Shown here: piece after piece, positions 33,867-42,160 of the stretch
Numbering within the stretch: position 1 is the first letter of the stretch
Layout: the number at the start of each line of letters is the position of its first letter
Source of the DNA: Agromyces soli
GTDB taxonomy: Bacteria > Actinomycetota > Actinomycetes > Actinomycetales > Microbacteriaceae
Assembly: GCF_022811605.1 (NCBI RefSeq)
Contig: NZ_CP094533.1
Coordinates: forward strand, 3,348,001-3,412,000
DNA length: 64,000 nt
Direction of reading: 5' to 3'
Program-made: the position numbers and the translations under genes
The notes under the pieces: generated by a model
What the model saw: the letters and a program-made list of their open reading frames with translations, nothing else
The model's database searches: none
What the model was told of the DNA's origin: nothing

Positions 33867-34471
33867 GGCCGCAGGTGCCCGTCGAGGGCCGCGCGGAGCT
33901 CGCGCTCCCAGGCGACCTCGTCGATGAGCTCGGTGACGGTGCCGTGCGAGAGCACGGCCGACTGGGCGATGAGCAGCAGCATGACCGCGATCTCGCGGGG
34001 CTCGCCCCGACGCACCGAGCCGTCGTCCTGCGCGGCCGCGATCGCCGTGGCGAGCCAGGCGAGGATCATCCGCTGGCTCGAGCCGACGCGCTGCAGGGTG
34101 TAGCGCGTGAACGCCTCCGGCTCGTCGTCGAGCAGCCGCCCGTAGACCGCGTCCGCGCGGAACCGGGCGGAGAAGCGCAGCACGTCGTCGACGAGGCCCG
34201 CGCGCGTGCGCGCGGGGGTCTCGAAGGATCCGAGGATGCGGATGACCCGGCGCAGCAGCGCCGAACGGACGACGTCGTCGGCGTCGCTCCAGCTGCGGTA
34301 CACGGTGGGTCGGCTCAGCCCGGAACGGCGCGAGAGCTCGGCGATCGTCACCCCGCCGAGGCCGCGACGGCGGATGAGCTCGTCCGCGGCGTCGAGCACG
34401 CGCGCCTGCGTGGCGTCCCACTCGGGGAGCTCGGCGCCGAACGGCGGCAGCATTGCTTGACGTTCTTCCAT
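33863..34471 (-). CDS. TetR family transcriptional regulator
   Basis: 202 residues: N-terminal TetR HTH (VLDAADELIRRRGLGGVTIAELSRRSGLSRPTVYRSW) and an all-alpha ligand domain with an acidic/Tyr pocket region (DDEPEAFTRYTLQRV). Only 20 bp separate its ATG from that of the divergent AGPS-like gene, so it probably represses both transcription units from that tiny interval. The second Met (M7, at 34453) is an alternative start. Confidence 0.88.
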   Translation of the reverse strand: MEERQAMLPPFGAELPEWDATQARVLDAADELIRRRGLGGVTIAELSRRSGLSRPTVYRSWSDADDVVRSALLRRVIRILGSFETPARTRAGLVDDVLRFSARFRADAVYGRLLDDEPEAFTRYTLQRVGSSQRMILAWLATAIAAAQDDGSVRRGEPREIAVMLLLIAQSAVLSHGTVTELIDEVAWERELRAALDGHLRP

Positions 34472-34491
34472 GATCTGTCACACTGTAATGC

Positions 34492-36144
34492 ATGAGCGAT
34501 GCACGCGACAGAGTCGCCGCGGACCCGCCGATGCGGTGGAACGGCTGGGGCGACCCCGCCAAGGCCAAGGAACTGCCGCTCGCCGTGCGCACGCTGCTGC
34601 CGCTCCTGCTCGGCCGGGTCCGGCGACCGGCCCCGGCCGCGGAGCTCGACGCCGTGCGCCTGCCGCCGCCCGCGCTCACCGCCGACGAGCTCGACGCGTA
34701 CCGCGCCGTCGTCGGCGAAGCGCACGTCGAGCTCTCGGCCGAGGCCCGGCTCCGGCACGCCGGCGGCCGCTCCACGCCGGACCTGCTCCGCCGCAGGGCG
34801 GCGGAGCAGCTCGCCCCCGACGCCGTCGTGCGTCCGGCGGACCACCACGAGGTGCTCGCCTGCCTCGCCGTCGCGGACGCCCACGGCATCGCGGTCATCC
34901 CGTACGGCGGCGGCACGAGCGTCGTGGGCGCCCTCGACCCCGAACGCGGCGCCCACCACGCCGTCGTGAGCCTCGACCTGCGCCGGCTCACTGGCCTCCG
35001 CTCCCTCGACGAGCTCAGCGGCGAGGCCGTCCTCGCCGCCGGCACCACCGGCCCCGAGGCGGAGGCGCTGCTCGCCGCGCACGGCTTCGAGCTCGGCCAC
35101 TACCCGCAGAGCTTCCGCTACGCGACCATCGGCGGCTTCGCCGCCGCCCGCTCGTCCGGGCAGAACTCGGCCGGCTACGGACGCTTCGACACCATGGTCA
35201 CGGGACTGCGCGTCGCCACCCCCACCGGCGAGCTCGAGCTCGGCCGCTCCCCCGGCTCCGCCGCCGGCCCCGACCTCGTCCGGGTGTTCCTCGGCTCCGA
35301 GGGCATCTTCGGGGTCATCACCGAGGTCCGGGTGCGCGTGCACCCGGTGCCGCGCGAGCGGGTGTTCGAGGCCTGGACCTTCCCCGACTTCGCGTCGGGC
35401 GCGGAGGGGCTCCGCCGGGTCGCCCAGCACGGCGGCGGCCCGACCGTCATCCGTCTCTCCGACGAGGCGGAGACCGCTGTGAGCCTCGCCCAGCTCGGCA
35501 AGCTCGGCAAGGCGCTCGCGAAGGGGGCGAGCGCCGTCACGGTCTACGAGGGCGACGGCATCGAGGACCGCCGGGCGCGCACCGCGGAGCTGCTGCGCGC
35601 CGCGGGCGGCACCTCCTCCGGCGCGGGCGCCGCCTCCGACTGGCTGGCCGGCCGCTTCGACGGCCCCTACCTGCGCGACGCCCTCCTCGACGCCGGCGTG
35701 TTCTGCGAGACGCTCGAAACGGCCACCACCTGGTCGAAGCTGCCGGCGCTGCGCGAGGCCGTCGAACGCACGCTCAGAGATGGGCTCGGCGCGGCCGGCG
35801 CCAAGTCGTACGTGATGTGCCACGTGTCGCACGTCTATCCCACCGGCGCCTCGCTCTACTTCACCGTCCTCGCGGGCATCCGAGAAGAGCCGCTCGAGGT
35901 CTGGGAGCGGGTGAAGGCCGACGTCAACGACGCCATCCTCGCGGCCGGCGGCACCATCAGCCACCACCACGCGGTCGGCCGAGACCACGCCCCGTGGCTG
36001 GCGACGGAGATCGGCGAGACCGGCATCCGCATCCTCCGCGCCATCAAGCGCGAACTCGACCCGCGCGCGATCCTGAATCCCGGCGCGGTGATCGCGGCCG
36101 AGCCGCCCGCGTCCCCCGAACCCGAACCGGGCCTGGAGGGATGA
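34492..36144 (+). CDS. FAD-binding oxidase, alkyl-dihydroxyacetonephosphate synthase (AGPS)-like
   Basis: 550 residues. MRWNGWGDPAKAKELP N-terminus, PCMH FAD domain with IPYGGGTSVVGAL and FRYATIGGFAAARSSGQNSAGYG, then the C-terminal cap with LGSEGIFGVITEV and the ISHHHAVGRDHAPWL segment; this triple-His block is the AGPS active-site hallmark. AGPS swaps the acyl group of acyl-DHAP for a fatty alcohol, creating an ether bond. Whether the bacterial homologue (Rv2251-like) does so is unproven. Forms an operon with the DAG kinase (ATGA overlap) and GMC oxidoreductase. Confidence 0.88.
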   Translation: MSDARDRVAADPPMRWNGWGDPAKAKELPLAVRTLLPLLLGRVRRPAPAAELDAVRLPPPALTADELDAYRAVVGEAHVELSAEARLRHAGGRSTPDLLRRRAAEQLAPDAVVRPADHHEVLACLAVADAHGIAVIPYGGGTSVVGALDPERGAHHAVVSLDLRRLTGLRSLDELSGEAVLAAGTTGPEAEALLAAHGFELGHYPQSFRYATIGGFAAARSSGQNSAGYGRFDTMVTGLRVATPTGELELGRSPGSAAGPDLVRVFLGSEGIFGVITEVRVRVHPVPRERVFEAWTFPDFASGAEGLRRVAQHGGGPTVIRLSDEAETAVSLAQLGKLGKALAKGASAVTVYEGDGIEDRRARTAELLRAAGGTSSGAGAASDWLAGRFDGPYLRDALLDAGVFCETLETATTWSKLPALREAVERTLRDGLGAAGAKSYVMCHVSHVYPTGASLYFTVLAGIREEPLEVWERVKADVNDAILAAGGTISHHHAVGRDHAPWLATEIGETGIRILRAIKRELDPRAILNPGAVIAAEPPASPEPEPGLEG

Positions 36145-37097
36145 CGGTGGGCGGGCACATCGCGGTGCTGGCCAATCCCTTCGCCGGAAAGGGGCGCGGA
36201 CGCGCCGCGGCGGCATCGGCCGTCGCCGGGCTCCGCGCGCACGGCGTCGAGGTGCGCAGCTACGAGGGGAATTCGGCCGCCGAGACCGCCGCGCTCGCGG
36301 TGCAGGCGCTCGAAGCCGCCCCGAGCGCGCTCGTGGTCGTCGGCGGCGACGGCACCCTCTCCGGCATCCTCGAGCCCCTCCTCCTCGACGTGTCCGTGCC
36401 GATCGTGCTCGTTCCCGCGGGCACCGGCAACGACCTCGCCCGCGCCCTCGGACTCCCCCGTGACGATGCCGCGGCCGCCGCGGCGCTCGCGCTCACCGGA
36501 ACCGCGCGGGTCATCGACGTCGGCGAGGTGCGGAGCGCGGGCCGGACGACGCCCTTCCTCACCGTCGCCGCGCTCGGCTTCGACGCGAAGGTCAGCGACC
36601 GCACGAACCGGCTGCGCTGGCCGCACGGCGCGCTCCGCTACTACCTGGCGCTCGCGATCGAGCTCGTGCGGCTGCGCCCCATGGACTTCACGATCCGGAT
36701 CGAGGACGAGGCCGAGTACCGCGCGCCCGGCACGCTCGTCGCGGTCGGCAACACCGAGAGCTACGGCGGCGGCATGCCCGTCTGCGTCGGCGCGCACCCC
36801 GACGACGGGCTGCTCGACCTCGTGCACGTCGCCCCGCTCACGCGGCTGCGGCTCATCCGGCTGTTCCCGCTGCTGCTGCGCGGCCGGCACGACCGCCGCC
36901 CCGAGGTGACCCACCGGCGCGCCCGGGCCGTGCGGGTCTCGGCCCCCGGGCTCACCGTCTACGCCGACGGGGAGCGGGTCGGCAGCGGCGACTGCGAGAT
37001 CGTCTCCCGGGCGGGCGCGCTGCGCATCATGGTGCCGCCCGCGGAGGGTCGGCCGACCCTCGGCGAAGCGGCGCACGCCGCGGGCGGCCCGGCATGA
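36141..37097 (+). CDS. Diacylglycerol/lipid kinase (DagK/YegS family)
   Basis: 318 residues. ANPFAGKGRG nucleotide loop, VVGGDGTLSGIL (GGDGT) near residue 70, VPAGTGNDLARALGLP, and a beta-sandwich C-terminal domain with the GFDAKVSDRTN and ADGERV segments. Homologue of Rv2252, which phosphorylates diacylglycerol and other amphipathic lipids in mycobacteria. ATG overlaps the AGPS-like stop and its stop overlaps the next ATG, so three lipid enzymes are translationally coupled. Confidence 0.92.
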   Translation: MTVGGHIAVLANPFAGKGRGRAAAASAVAGLRAHGVEVRSYEGNSAAETAALAVQALEAAPSALVVVGGDGTLSGILEPLLLDVSVPIVLVPAGTGNDLARALGLPRDDAAAAAALALTGTARVIDVGEVRSAGRTTPFLTVAALGFDAKVSDRTNRLRWPHGALRYYLALAIELVRLRPMDFTIRIEDEAEYRAPGTLVAVGNTESYGGGMPVCVGAHPDDGLLDLVHVAPLTRLRLIRLFPLLLRGRHDRRPEVTHRRARAVRVSAPGLTVYADGERVGSGDCEIVSRAGALRIMVPPAEGRPTLGEAAHAAGGPA

Positions 37098-38743
37098 GCG
37101 CACGGACGGCGTTCGACGAGGACGTCGTCGTCGTCGGCTCGGGCTTCGGCGGCTCGGTGGCGGCGCTGCGGCTGGCGGAGAAGGGCTACCGGGTCCGCGT
37201 CTACGAGGCCGGCCGGCGCTTCGCCGACGAGGACTTCGCGAAGACGAGCTGGAACCTGCGGCGCTACCTCTGGGCGCCCGCGCTCGGCTGCTACGGCGTG
37301 CAGCGGATCCACCGCCTGCCCCACGTGATGATCCTCGCCGGCGCCGGCGTCGGCGGCGGCTCGCTCAACTACGCGAACACCCTCTACGAACCCGGTCCCG
37401 GCTTCTTCGCCGACCGGCAGTGGCGGGATCTCGCGGACTGGGGCGGCGAGCTCGCCCCGCACTACGCGACGGCCAAGCGCATGCTCGGCGTCGTCGAACG
37501 CTATCCGCATCACGGACCCGTCGAACGGATCATGGCGGGCGCGGCCGAGGACCTCGGCGTCGGCGACACCTTCCGGCGCGCCCCGGTCGGGGTCTGGTTC
37601 GGTCGACCCGGCGAGCGCACGGCCGACCCGTTCTTCGGCGGCGAGGGCCCCGAGCGCACCGGCTGCACGCTCTGCGGCAACTGCATGGTCGGCTGCCGGG
37701 TCGGTGCGAAGAACACGCTCGTCAAGAACTACCTCGCGCTCGCCGAGCGCCGGGGCGTCGCCATCGAGGCGATGCGCACCGTCACCGAGGTGCGCGAACT
37801 GCCGGGCGGCGGCTTCACCGTCACCACCCGCCGCACCGACGGCCGGCTGCGGCGCGGCGAACGCACCGTCACCGCGCAGCGGGTCGTGCTCGCCGCCGGC
37901 ACCTGGGGCACGCAGCAGCTCCTGCACCGGATGAAGCGCTCCGGCGCGCTGCCCGCCGTCTCCGACGCGGTCGGCCGGCTCACCCGCACGAACTCCGAGG
38001 CCCTCGACGGCGCCGTGGCGACCGCGGTGCCCGACTCGCTCGGCCTCGCGCACGGCGTCGCCATCACGACTTCCTTCCACGTCGACGACCGCACCCACGT
38101 CGAGAACGTGCGGTACGGGCCCGGCTCGAACCTCATGGGCGCGCTCGCGACCGTGATGGTGCCGGGCGAGCTCCCGCTCCCCCGGCGCCTCGGCCGGGTC
38201 GTCCGGCTCGTGCTGCGCTCGCCCGCCCGCCAGTTCCGGCTCGCCTCGCTGCGCCGCTGGAGCGAGCGCGGCATCATCGCGCTCGTCATGCAGACGGCCG
38301 ACAACTCGCTGACCCTCTCGCTGCGCCGCCGCTTCGGCCGGCTGAGCCTCACGAGCGCGCAGGGCCACGGCGAGCCGAACCCGAGCCATCTGCCCGAGGC
38401 GCACCGCGCCGCCGAGGCCATCGCCGCCCGGATGACCGAGGAGAGCGGTGTGCCCGCCGAGGCGCGCGGCTCGTGGCCGGAGGTGTTCGGCATCCCATTG
38501 ACCGCGCATTTCCTCGGCGGCGCCCCGATCTCCGCGTCGCCCGCCGACGGCGTGGTCGACGCGTACCACCGGGTGTGGGGCCACCCCGGGCTCTCCGTCG
38601 TCGACGGCGCGGCCGTGCCGGCGAACCCCGGCGTGAACCCCTCGCTCACGATCACGGCGCTCGCCGAGCGCGCCCTGTCGTACTGGCCCGCGGCGGGCGC
38701 GCCCGACGAACGGCCGAGCCAGGACCGGCTGCTCGCGCGCTGA
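37094..38743 (+). CDS. GMC-type oxidoreductase (cholesterol oxidase-like) with four-Cys motif
   Basis: 549-residue flavoprotein. N-terminal VVVVGSGFGGSVAALRLAEKG FAD fold, AGAGVGGGSLNYANTL, and C-terminal HFLGGAPISASPADGVVDAYHRVWG with NPSLTITALAER; pattern of the ChoD/Rv3409c branch. Between them, C191, C194, C197 and C201 (C-x2-C-x2-C-x3-C) form a ferredoxin-like cluster motif. The substrate is more likely a lipid alcohol or sterol-like molecule given the operon, but this is inference. No signal peptide. The start overlaps the DAG kinase stop by 4 nt. Confidence 0.88.
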   Translation: MSARTAFDEDVVVVGSGFGGSVAALRLAEKGYRVRVYEAGRRFADEDFAKTSWNLRRYLWAPALGCYGVQRIHRLPHVMILAGAGVGGGSLNYANTLYEPGPGFFADRQWRDLADWGGELAPHYATAKRMLGVVERYPHHGPVERIMAGAAEDLGVGDTFRRAPVGVWFGRPGERTADPFFGGEGPERTGCTLCGNCMVGCRVGAKNTLVKNYLALAERRGVAIEAMRTVTEVRELPGGGFTVTTRRTDGRLRRGERTVTAQRVVLAAGTWGTQQLLHRMKRSGALPAVSDAVGRLTRTNSEALDGAVATAVPDSLGLAHGVAITTSFHVDDRTHVENVRYGPGSNLMGALATVMVPGELPLPRRLGRVVRLVLRSPARQFRLASLRRWSERGIIALVMQTADNSLTLSLRRRFGRLSLTSAQGHGEPNPSHLPEAHRAAEAIAARMTEESGVPAEARGSWPEVFGIPLTAHFLGGAPISASPADGVVDAYHRVWGHPGLSVVDGAAVPANPGVNPSLTITALAERALSYWPAAGAPDERPSQDRLLAR

Positions 38744-38813
38744 GCGCCGCGGCGCGCGCCGCCGCGACGGCACTTCTCCGATCGAAGTGACGACAGGGGG
38801 CCCTCCGCTTCGC

Positions 38814-38819
38814 TATGCT
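38814..38819 (+). promoter_or_regulatory. Candidate -10 box of the nucleobase permease
   Basis: TATGCT in the 171-bp gap between the GMC oxidoreductase and the permease, giving a leader of about 90 nt. No clear -35 is visible. The gap also holds a loose GAAG/CTTC stem (38784-38811) before the box. No riboswitch is recognised. Confidence 0.35.
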
Positions 38820-38914
38820 CCGATGCAGCGCACGGCCCCTGCCGCGCCGCTCGAGCCCCGGCCCGCCGCGCGACCCGCGCCGACGGGCACCCCCACCACG
38901 CGAAACGGAGCCCC

Positions 38915-40201
38915 ATGGCACTCCCCTGGACCCTTCACGGCGACGGCAAGACCGTCGCCCCGGGCGAGGTCGTCGCCCCCGGCGAACGCCTGAGCTGGCC
39001 GCGCACCATCGGCCTCGGCGCGCAGCACGTCGTCGCCATGTTCGGCGCCACCTTCCTCGTGCCCCTGCTCACCGGGTTCCCGCCGGCGACGACGGTGCTG
39101 TTCTCCGGCATCGGCACGATCCTCTTCCTGGTGATCACGCAGAACCGGCTGCCGAGCTACCTCGGCTCCTCGTTCGCGTTCATCGCCCCGGTCACCGCCG
39201 CGCTCGCCGCCGAGCAGGCGGCCGACCCGATGGGCGCGGCGCTCTTCGGCATCGTCGCCGTCGGCGTCATGCTCGCCCTCATCGGCGCGCTCGTGATCTG
39301 GACCGGCACCGGCTGGATCGACGTGCTCATGCCGCCGGTCGTCGCGGGTGCGATCGTCGCGCTCATCGGTCTGAACCTCGCCCCGGCGGCGAAGTCCAAC
39401 TTCGATCAGGCCCCGCTCACCGCGCTCATCACGCTCGCGGCGGTGCTGCTCACGACCGTGCTGTTCCGCGGCATCCTGGGGCGGATCTCGATCCTCATCG
39501 GCGTACTCGTCGGCTACGTCGCGGCCGTGCTGCAGGGCCAGGTCGACTTCGAGGCGATCCAGCAGGCCGCCTGGGTCGGCCTGCCCGAGTTCCACCTCGC
39601 CGGCAACCCCTTCGCCGACGCGGCGCTCTGGGGCCTGCTGCCCGCCTTCCTGCCGATCGTGCTCGTGCTCATCGCCGAGAACGTGGGCCACGTGCGCGGT
39701 GTCGCGCAGATGACCGACCCCGCGGTCAACCGGCAGACCGGCCGCGCCCTCTTCGCCGACGGCATCGCGACCACCATCGCGGGCTTCTTCGGCGGCTCGG
39801 GCACCACGACGTACGGCGAGAACATCGGCGTCATGGCGGCGACGCGCGTCTACTCGACGGCCGCGTACTGGGTGGCCGGCTTCGTCGCGATCCTGCTCGG
39901 CCTCTCGCCGAAGTTCGGGGCGCTCGTGAACACGATCCCCGCGGGCGTGCTCGGTGGCGCCACGGTCGCCCTGTACGGTCTCATCGGCATCATCGGCGTG
40001 AAGATCTGGGTCGACAACAAGGTCGACTTCTCGCGCCCGGTGAACCAGTTCACGGCCGCGACGGCGCTCATCATCGGCATCGCGAACTTCACGATCCAGT
40101 TCGGCACCGTCGTCTTCAACGGCATCGCGCTCGGCACGGTCGCCGCGATCGTCGTGTACCACGCGATGAACGCCATCGGGAAGGCGCGCGGCACGGCGTA
40201 G
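38915..40201 (+). CDS. Uracil-xanthine permease family transporter (NCS2/SLC23)
   Basis: 428 residues, 12-14 hydrophobic helices. LGAQHVVAMFGATFLVPLLTGFPPATTVLFSGIGT start, SSFAFIAPV, LIAENVGHVRGVAQMT (substrate-site Glu), GFFGGSGTTTYGENIGVMAATRVYS (second conserved Glu in YGENIG), typical of UraA-like uracil permeases. Imports uracil, possibly other pyrimidines or xanthine, by proton symport. Convergent with a purine-type permease on the other strand. Confidence 0.9.
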   Translation: MALPWTLHGDGKTVAPGEVVAPGERLSWPRTIGLGAQHVVAMFGATFLVPLLTGFPPATTVLFSGIGTILFLVITQNRLPSYLGSSFAFIAPVTAALAAEQAADPMGAALFGIVAVGVMLALIGALVIWTGTGWIDVLMPPVVAGAIVALIGLNLAPAAKSNFDQAPLTALITLAAVLLTTVLFRGILGRISILIGVLVGYVAAVLQGQVDFEAIQQAAWVGLPEFHLAGNPFADAALWGLLPAFLPIVLVLIAENVGHVRGVAQMTDPAVNRQTGRALFADGIATTIAGFFGGSGTTTYGENIGVMAATRVYSTAAYWVAGFVAILLGLSPKFGALVNTIPAGVLGGATVALYGLIGIIGVKIWVDNKVDFSRPVNQFTAATALIIGIANFTIQFGTVVFNGIALGTVAAIVVYHAMNAIGKARGTA

Positions 40202-40215
40202 CCCCGCCTCGAACG

Positions 40216-40254
40216 ACGGATGCCCCGGGCAGCAGTGCTGCCCGGGGCATCCGT
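40216..40254. terminator. Long bidirectional terminator between two permeases
   Basis: ACGGATGCCCCGGGCAGCA at 40216-40234 and its exact reverse complement at 40236-40254 give 19-bp arms with one central base. It separates the converging uracil-type and guanine/hypoxanthine-type permease genes. Confidence 0.82.
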
Positions 40255-40268
40255 GCGTCACCCGCCGA

Positions 40269-41732
40269 TCAGGCGAACAGCGCCTCCACCGGGCCACGGG
40301 CGAAGTAGAGCAGGAAGCCGGCCGCGACGATCCACAGCAGCGGGCTGATCTCGCGGGCCTTGCCGCCGAGCGAACGCACCACGACCCAGGCGATGAAGCC
40401 CGCGCCGATGCCGTTCGCGATCGAGTACGTGAGCGGCATGACGGTGACCGCGAGGAATACCGGCAGCAGCACCGAGAAGTCGCTGAAGTCGATGTAGCGG
40501 ATCTGCGACATCATCAGCGCGCCGACGATCACGAGCGCCGCCGCGGCGACCTCGGTCGGCACGATCGACACGAGCGGCGTGAAGAACATCGCGAGCAGGA
40601 ACAGCACACCCGTCACGACGTTCGCGAAGCCCGTGCGGGCGCCCTCGCCGATGCCGGCGCCCGACTCGATGAAGACGGTGTTCGAGGAGCCCGAGGTGAA
40701 ACCGCCCGCGACGGCGCCGACGCCCTCGACGACGAGGGCCGACTTGATGCGCGGGAAGTCGCCGCGCTCGTCCGCGAGGCCGGCCTCCTTCGACAGGCCG
40801 GTCATGGTGCCCATGGCGTCGAAGAAGTTCGTGAACACGAGGGTGAAGACCAGCATGAGGGCCGCCAGCACGCCGATGCGCTCGAAGGAGCCGAAGGAGA
40901 CCTGGCCGACGAGCGAGAGGTCGGGCAGGCTCACGGGCGAGCCGGACAGCTCCGGCACCGAGAGGCCCCAGCCGTTCGGGTTCACGAGCTCGCCGTTCGC
41001 GATCTTCGGGCCGAGGTTCCAGATCGCCTCGATGACGACCGCGAGCACGGTGCCCGAGACGAGGCCGATGAGGATGCCGCCCTTCACCTTGCGGGCGACG
41101 AGCACGCCGGTGATGAGGAGGGTGAGGATGAAGACGAGGCTCGGCACGGTCGCGACCGAGCCGCCGGCGCCGAGGCCGACCGGCGGCGAGGAGACGCCCG
41201 TCGCGGTCACGAAGCCGGCGTCAACGAAGCCGATGAAGGCGATGAACAGGCCGATGCCGACCGTGATCGCGAGCTTCAACTGGATCGGCACCGCGTTGAA
41301 GATCATGCGCCGCAGGCCGGTGGCCGCGAGCAGCACGATGATGAGGCCGTTCACGACGACGAGGCCCATCGCCTCGGGCCAGGTGACCTGCCCGACGACG
41401 GAGACCGCGAGGAAGGAGTTGATGCCGAGGCCCGCGGCGAAGCCGAACGGCAGCCGCGCGACGACGCCGAAGAGGATCGTCATGACGCCCGCGGTGAGGC
41501 CCGTGACCGCCGACAGCTGGGCGAAGCCGAGCTGGTTGCCGTCGACGTCGACGCCGGAGGACAGGATGATCGGGTTCAGGATCACGATGTAGGCCATCGT
41601 CACGAAGGTGACGATGCCGCCTCGGATCTCGGTGCCGACGGACGAGCCGCGGGCGGTGATCTCGAAGAAGCGGTCGAACGCGTTCTTGGGGGTCTGCTGC
41701 GGGGTGTCAGCAGTCGGGGTCGTGGTCGTCAT
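40269..41732 (-). CDS. NCS2 (AzgA/PbuG-like) purine permease
   Basis: 487 residues. ITARGSSVGTEIRGGIVTFVTMAYIVILNP start, GFAAGLGINSFLAV, NFFDAMGTMTGLSKEAGL and GFTSGSSNTVFIESGAGIGEGARTGFANVVTG are diagnostic of the AzgA-like branch transporting adenine, guanine and hypoxanthine. About 13 helices. ATG with AGAAGG 9 nt upstream; further upstream extension (to about 41903) lacks family sequence. Whether it shares a transcript with the PiT operon upstream is unclear; a small hairpin (41756-41771) lies between. Confidence 0.92.
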   Translation of the reverse strand: MTTTTPTADTPQQTPKNAFDRFFEITARGSSVGTEIRGGIVTFVTMAYIVILNPIILSSGVDVDGNQLGFAQLSAVTGLTAGVMTILFGVVARLPFGFAAGLGINSFLAVSVVGQVTWPEAMGLVVVNGLIIVLLAATGLRRMIFNAVPIQLKLAITVGIGLFIAFIGFVDAGFVTATGVSSPPVGLGAGGSVATVPSLVFILTLLITGVLVARKVKGGILIGLVSGTVLAVVIEAIWNLGPKIANGELVNPNGWGLSVPELSGSPVSLPDLSLVGQVSFGSFERIGVLAALMLVFTLVFTNFFDAMGTMTGLSKEAGLADERGDFPRIKSALVVEGVGAVAGGFTSGSSNTVFIESGAGIGEGARTGFANVVTGVLFLLAMFFTPLVSIVPTEVAAAALVIVGALMMSQIRYIDFSDFSVLLPVFLAVTVMPLTYSIANGIGAGFIAWVVVRSLGGKAREISPLLWIVAAGFLLYFARGPVEALFA

Positions 41733-41809
41733 TGGCTGCGCCTTCTGTGGGGTCGCCGAGCGTGCGCTCGGAGGTGGGGAATCCGAAGGGTGATGCAGCG
41801 ACTCGGGCG

Positions 41810-42160
41810 TCAGGCCCCGCCGACGAGCCGCGTGAGGTGCTCGCCGAGGATCAGGTAGATCCCGACGAGCACGGCGATCGCGCTCAGCGCGAAGCACCCC
41901 CACGCTCCGAAGAGCGCGAGCCGCTTCTGGCCTTCCGTGAGCGGACTCTTCTTGGCCGCCTTCGCGGCGCGCTTCGCTGCGGCCTTGATCTCGGCGGGCG
42001 TGACGATGGTGATCGCGTCGGTGAACTCGGCGGGGGTGACGAGCGGGGTGCGACCCGACAGGGTGAGCAGGCGGATGCCGAGCGCGTACGCGCTCACGAC
42101 GACGCAGGCCCCGACGAGCGCGGAGACGAGGACGAGGAGGAAGGCGGCCCAGTCGATCAC
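41810..42160 (-). CDS. Small membrane protein of the PiT operon
   Basis: 116 residues: N-terminal helix (AAFLLVLVSALVGACVVVSAYALGIRLL), a Lys/Ala-rich soluble middle (PAEIKAAAKRAAKAAKKSP) and a C-terminal helix (LALFGAWGCFALSAIAVLVGIYLIL). Unknown function; a protein of similar size and topology accompanies PiT genes in Streptomyces (downstream of pitH2). The GTG start overlaps the PiT stop (GTGA), so it is translated with the transporter and may be an accessory subunit. Confidence 0.8.
   Translation of the reverse strand: MIDWAAFLLVLVSALVGACVVVSAYALGIRLLTLSGRTPLVTPAEFTDAITIVTPAEIKAAAKRAAKAAKKSPLTEGQKRLALFGAWGCFALSAIAVLVGIYLILGEHLTRLVGGA

Noticed and set aside
38823..38993. Short Pro/Ala-rich ORF over the nucleobase permease leader and start
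   Set aside because: Composition is random GC-rich, it overlaps the permease start in another frame and has no ribosome site.
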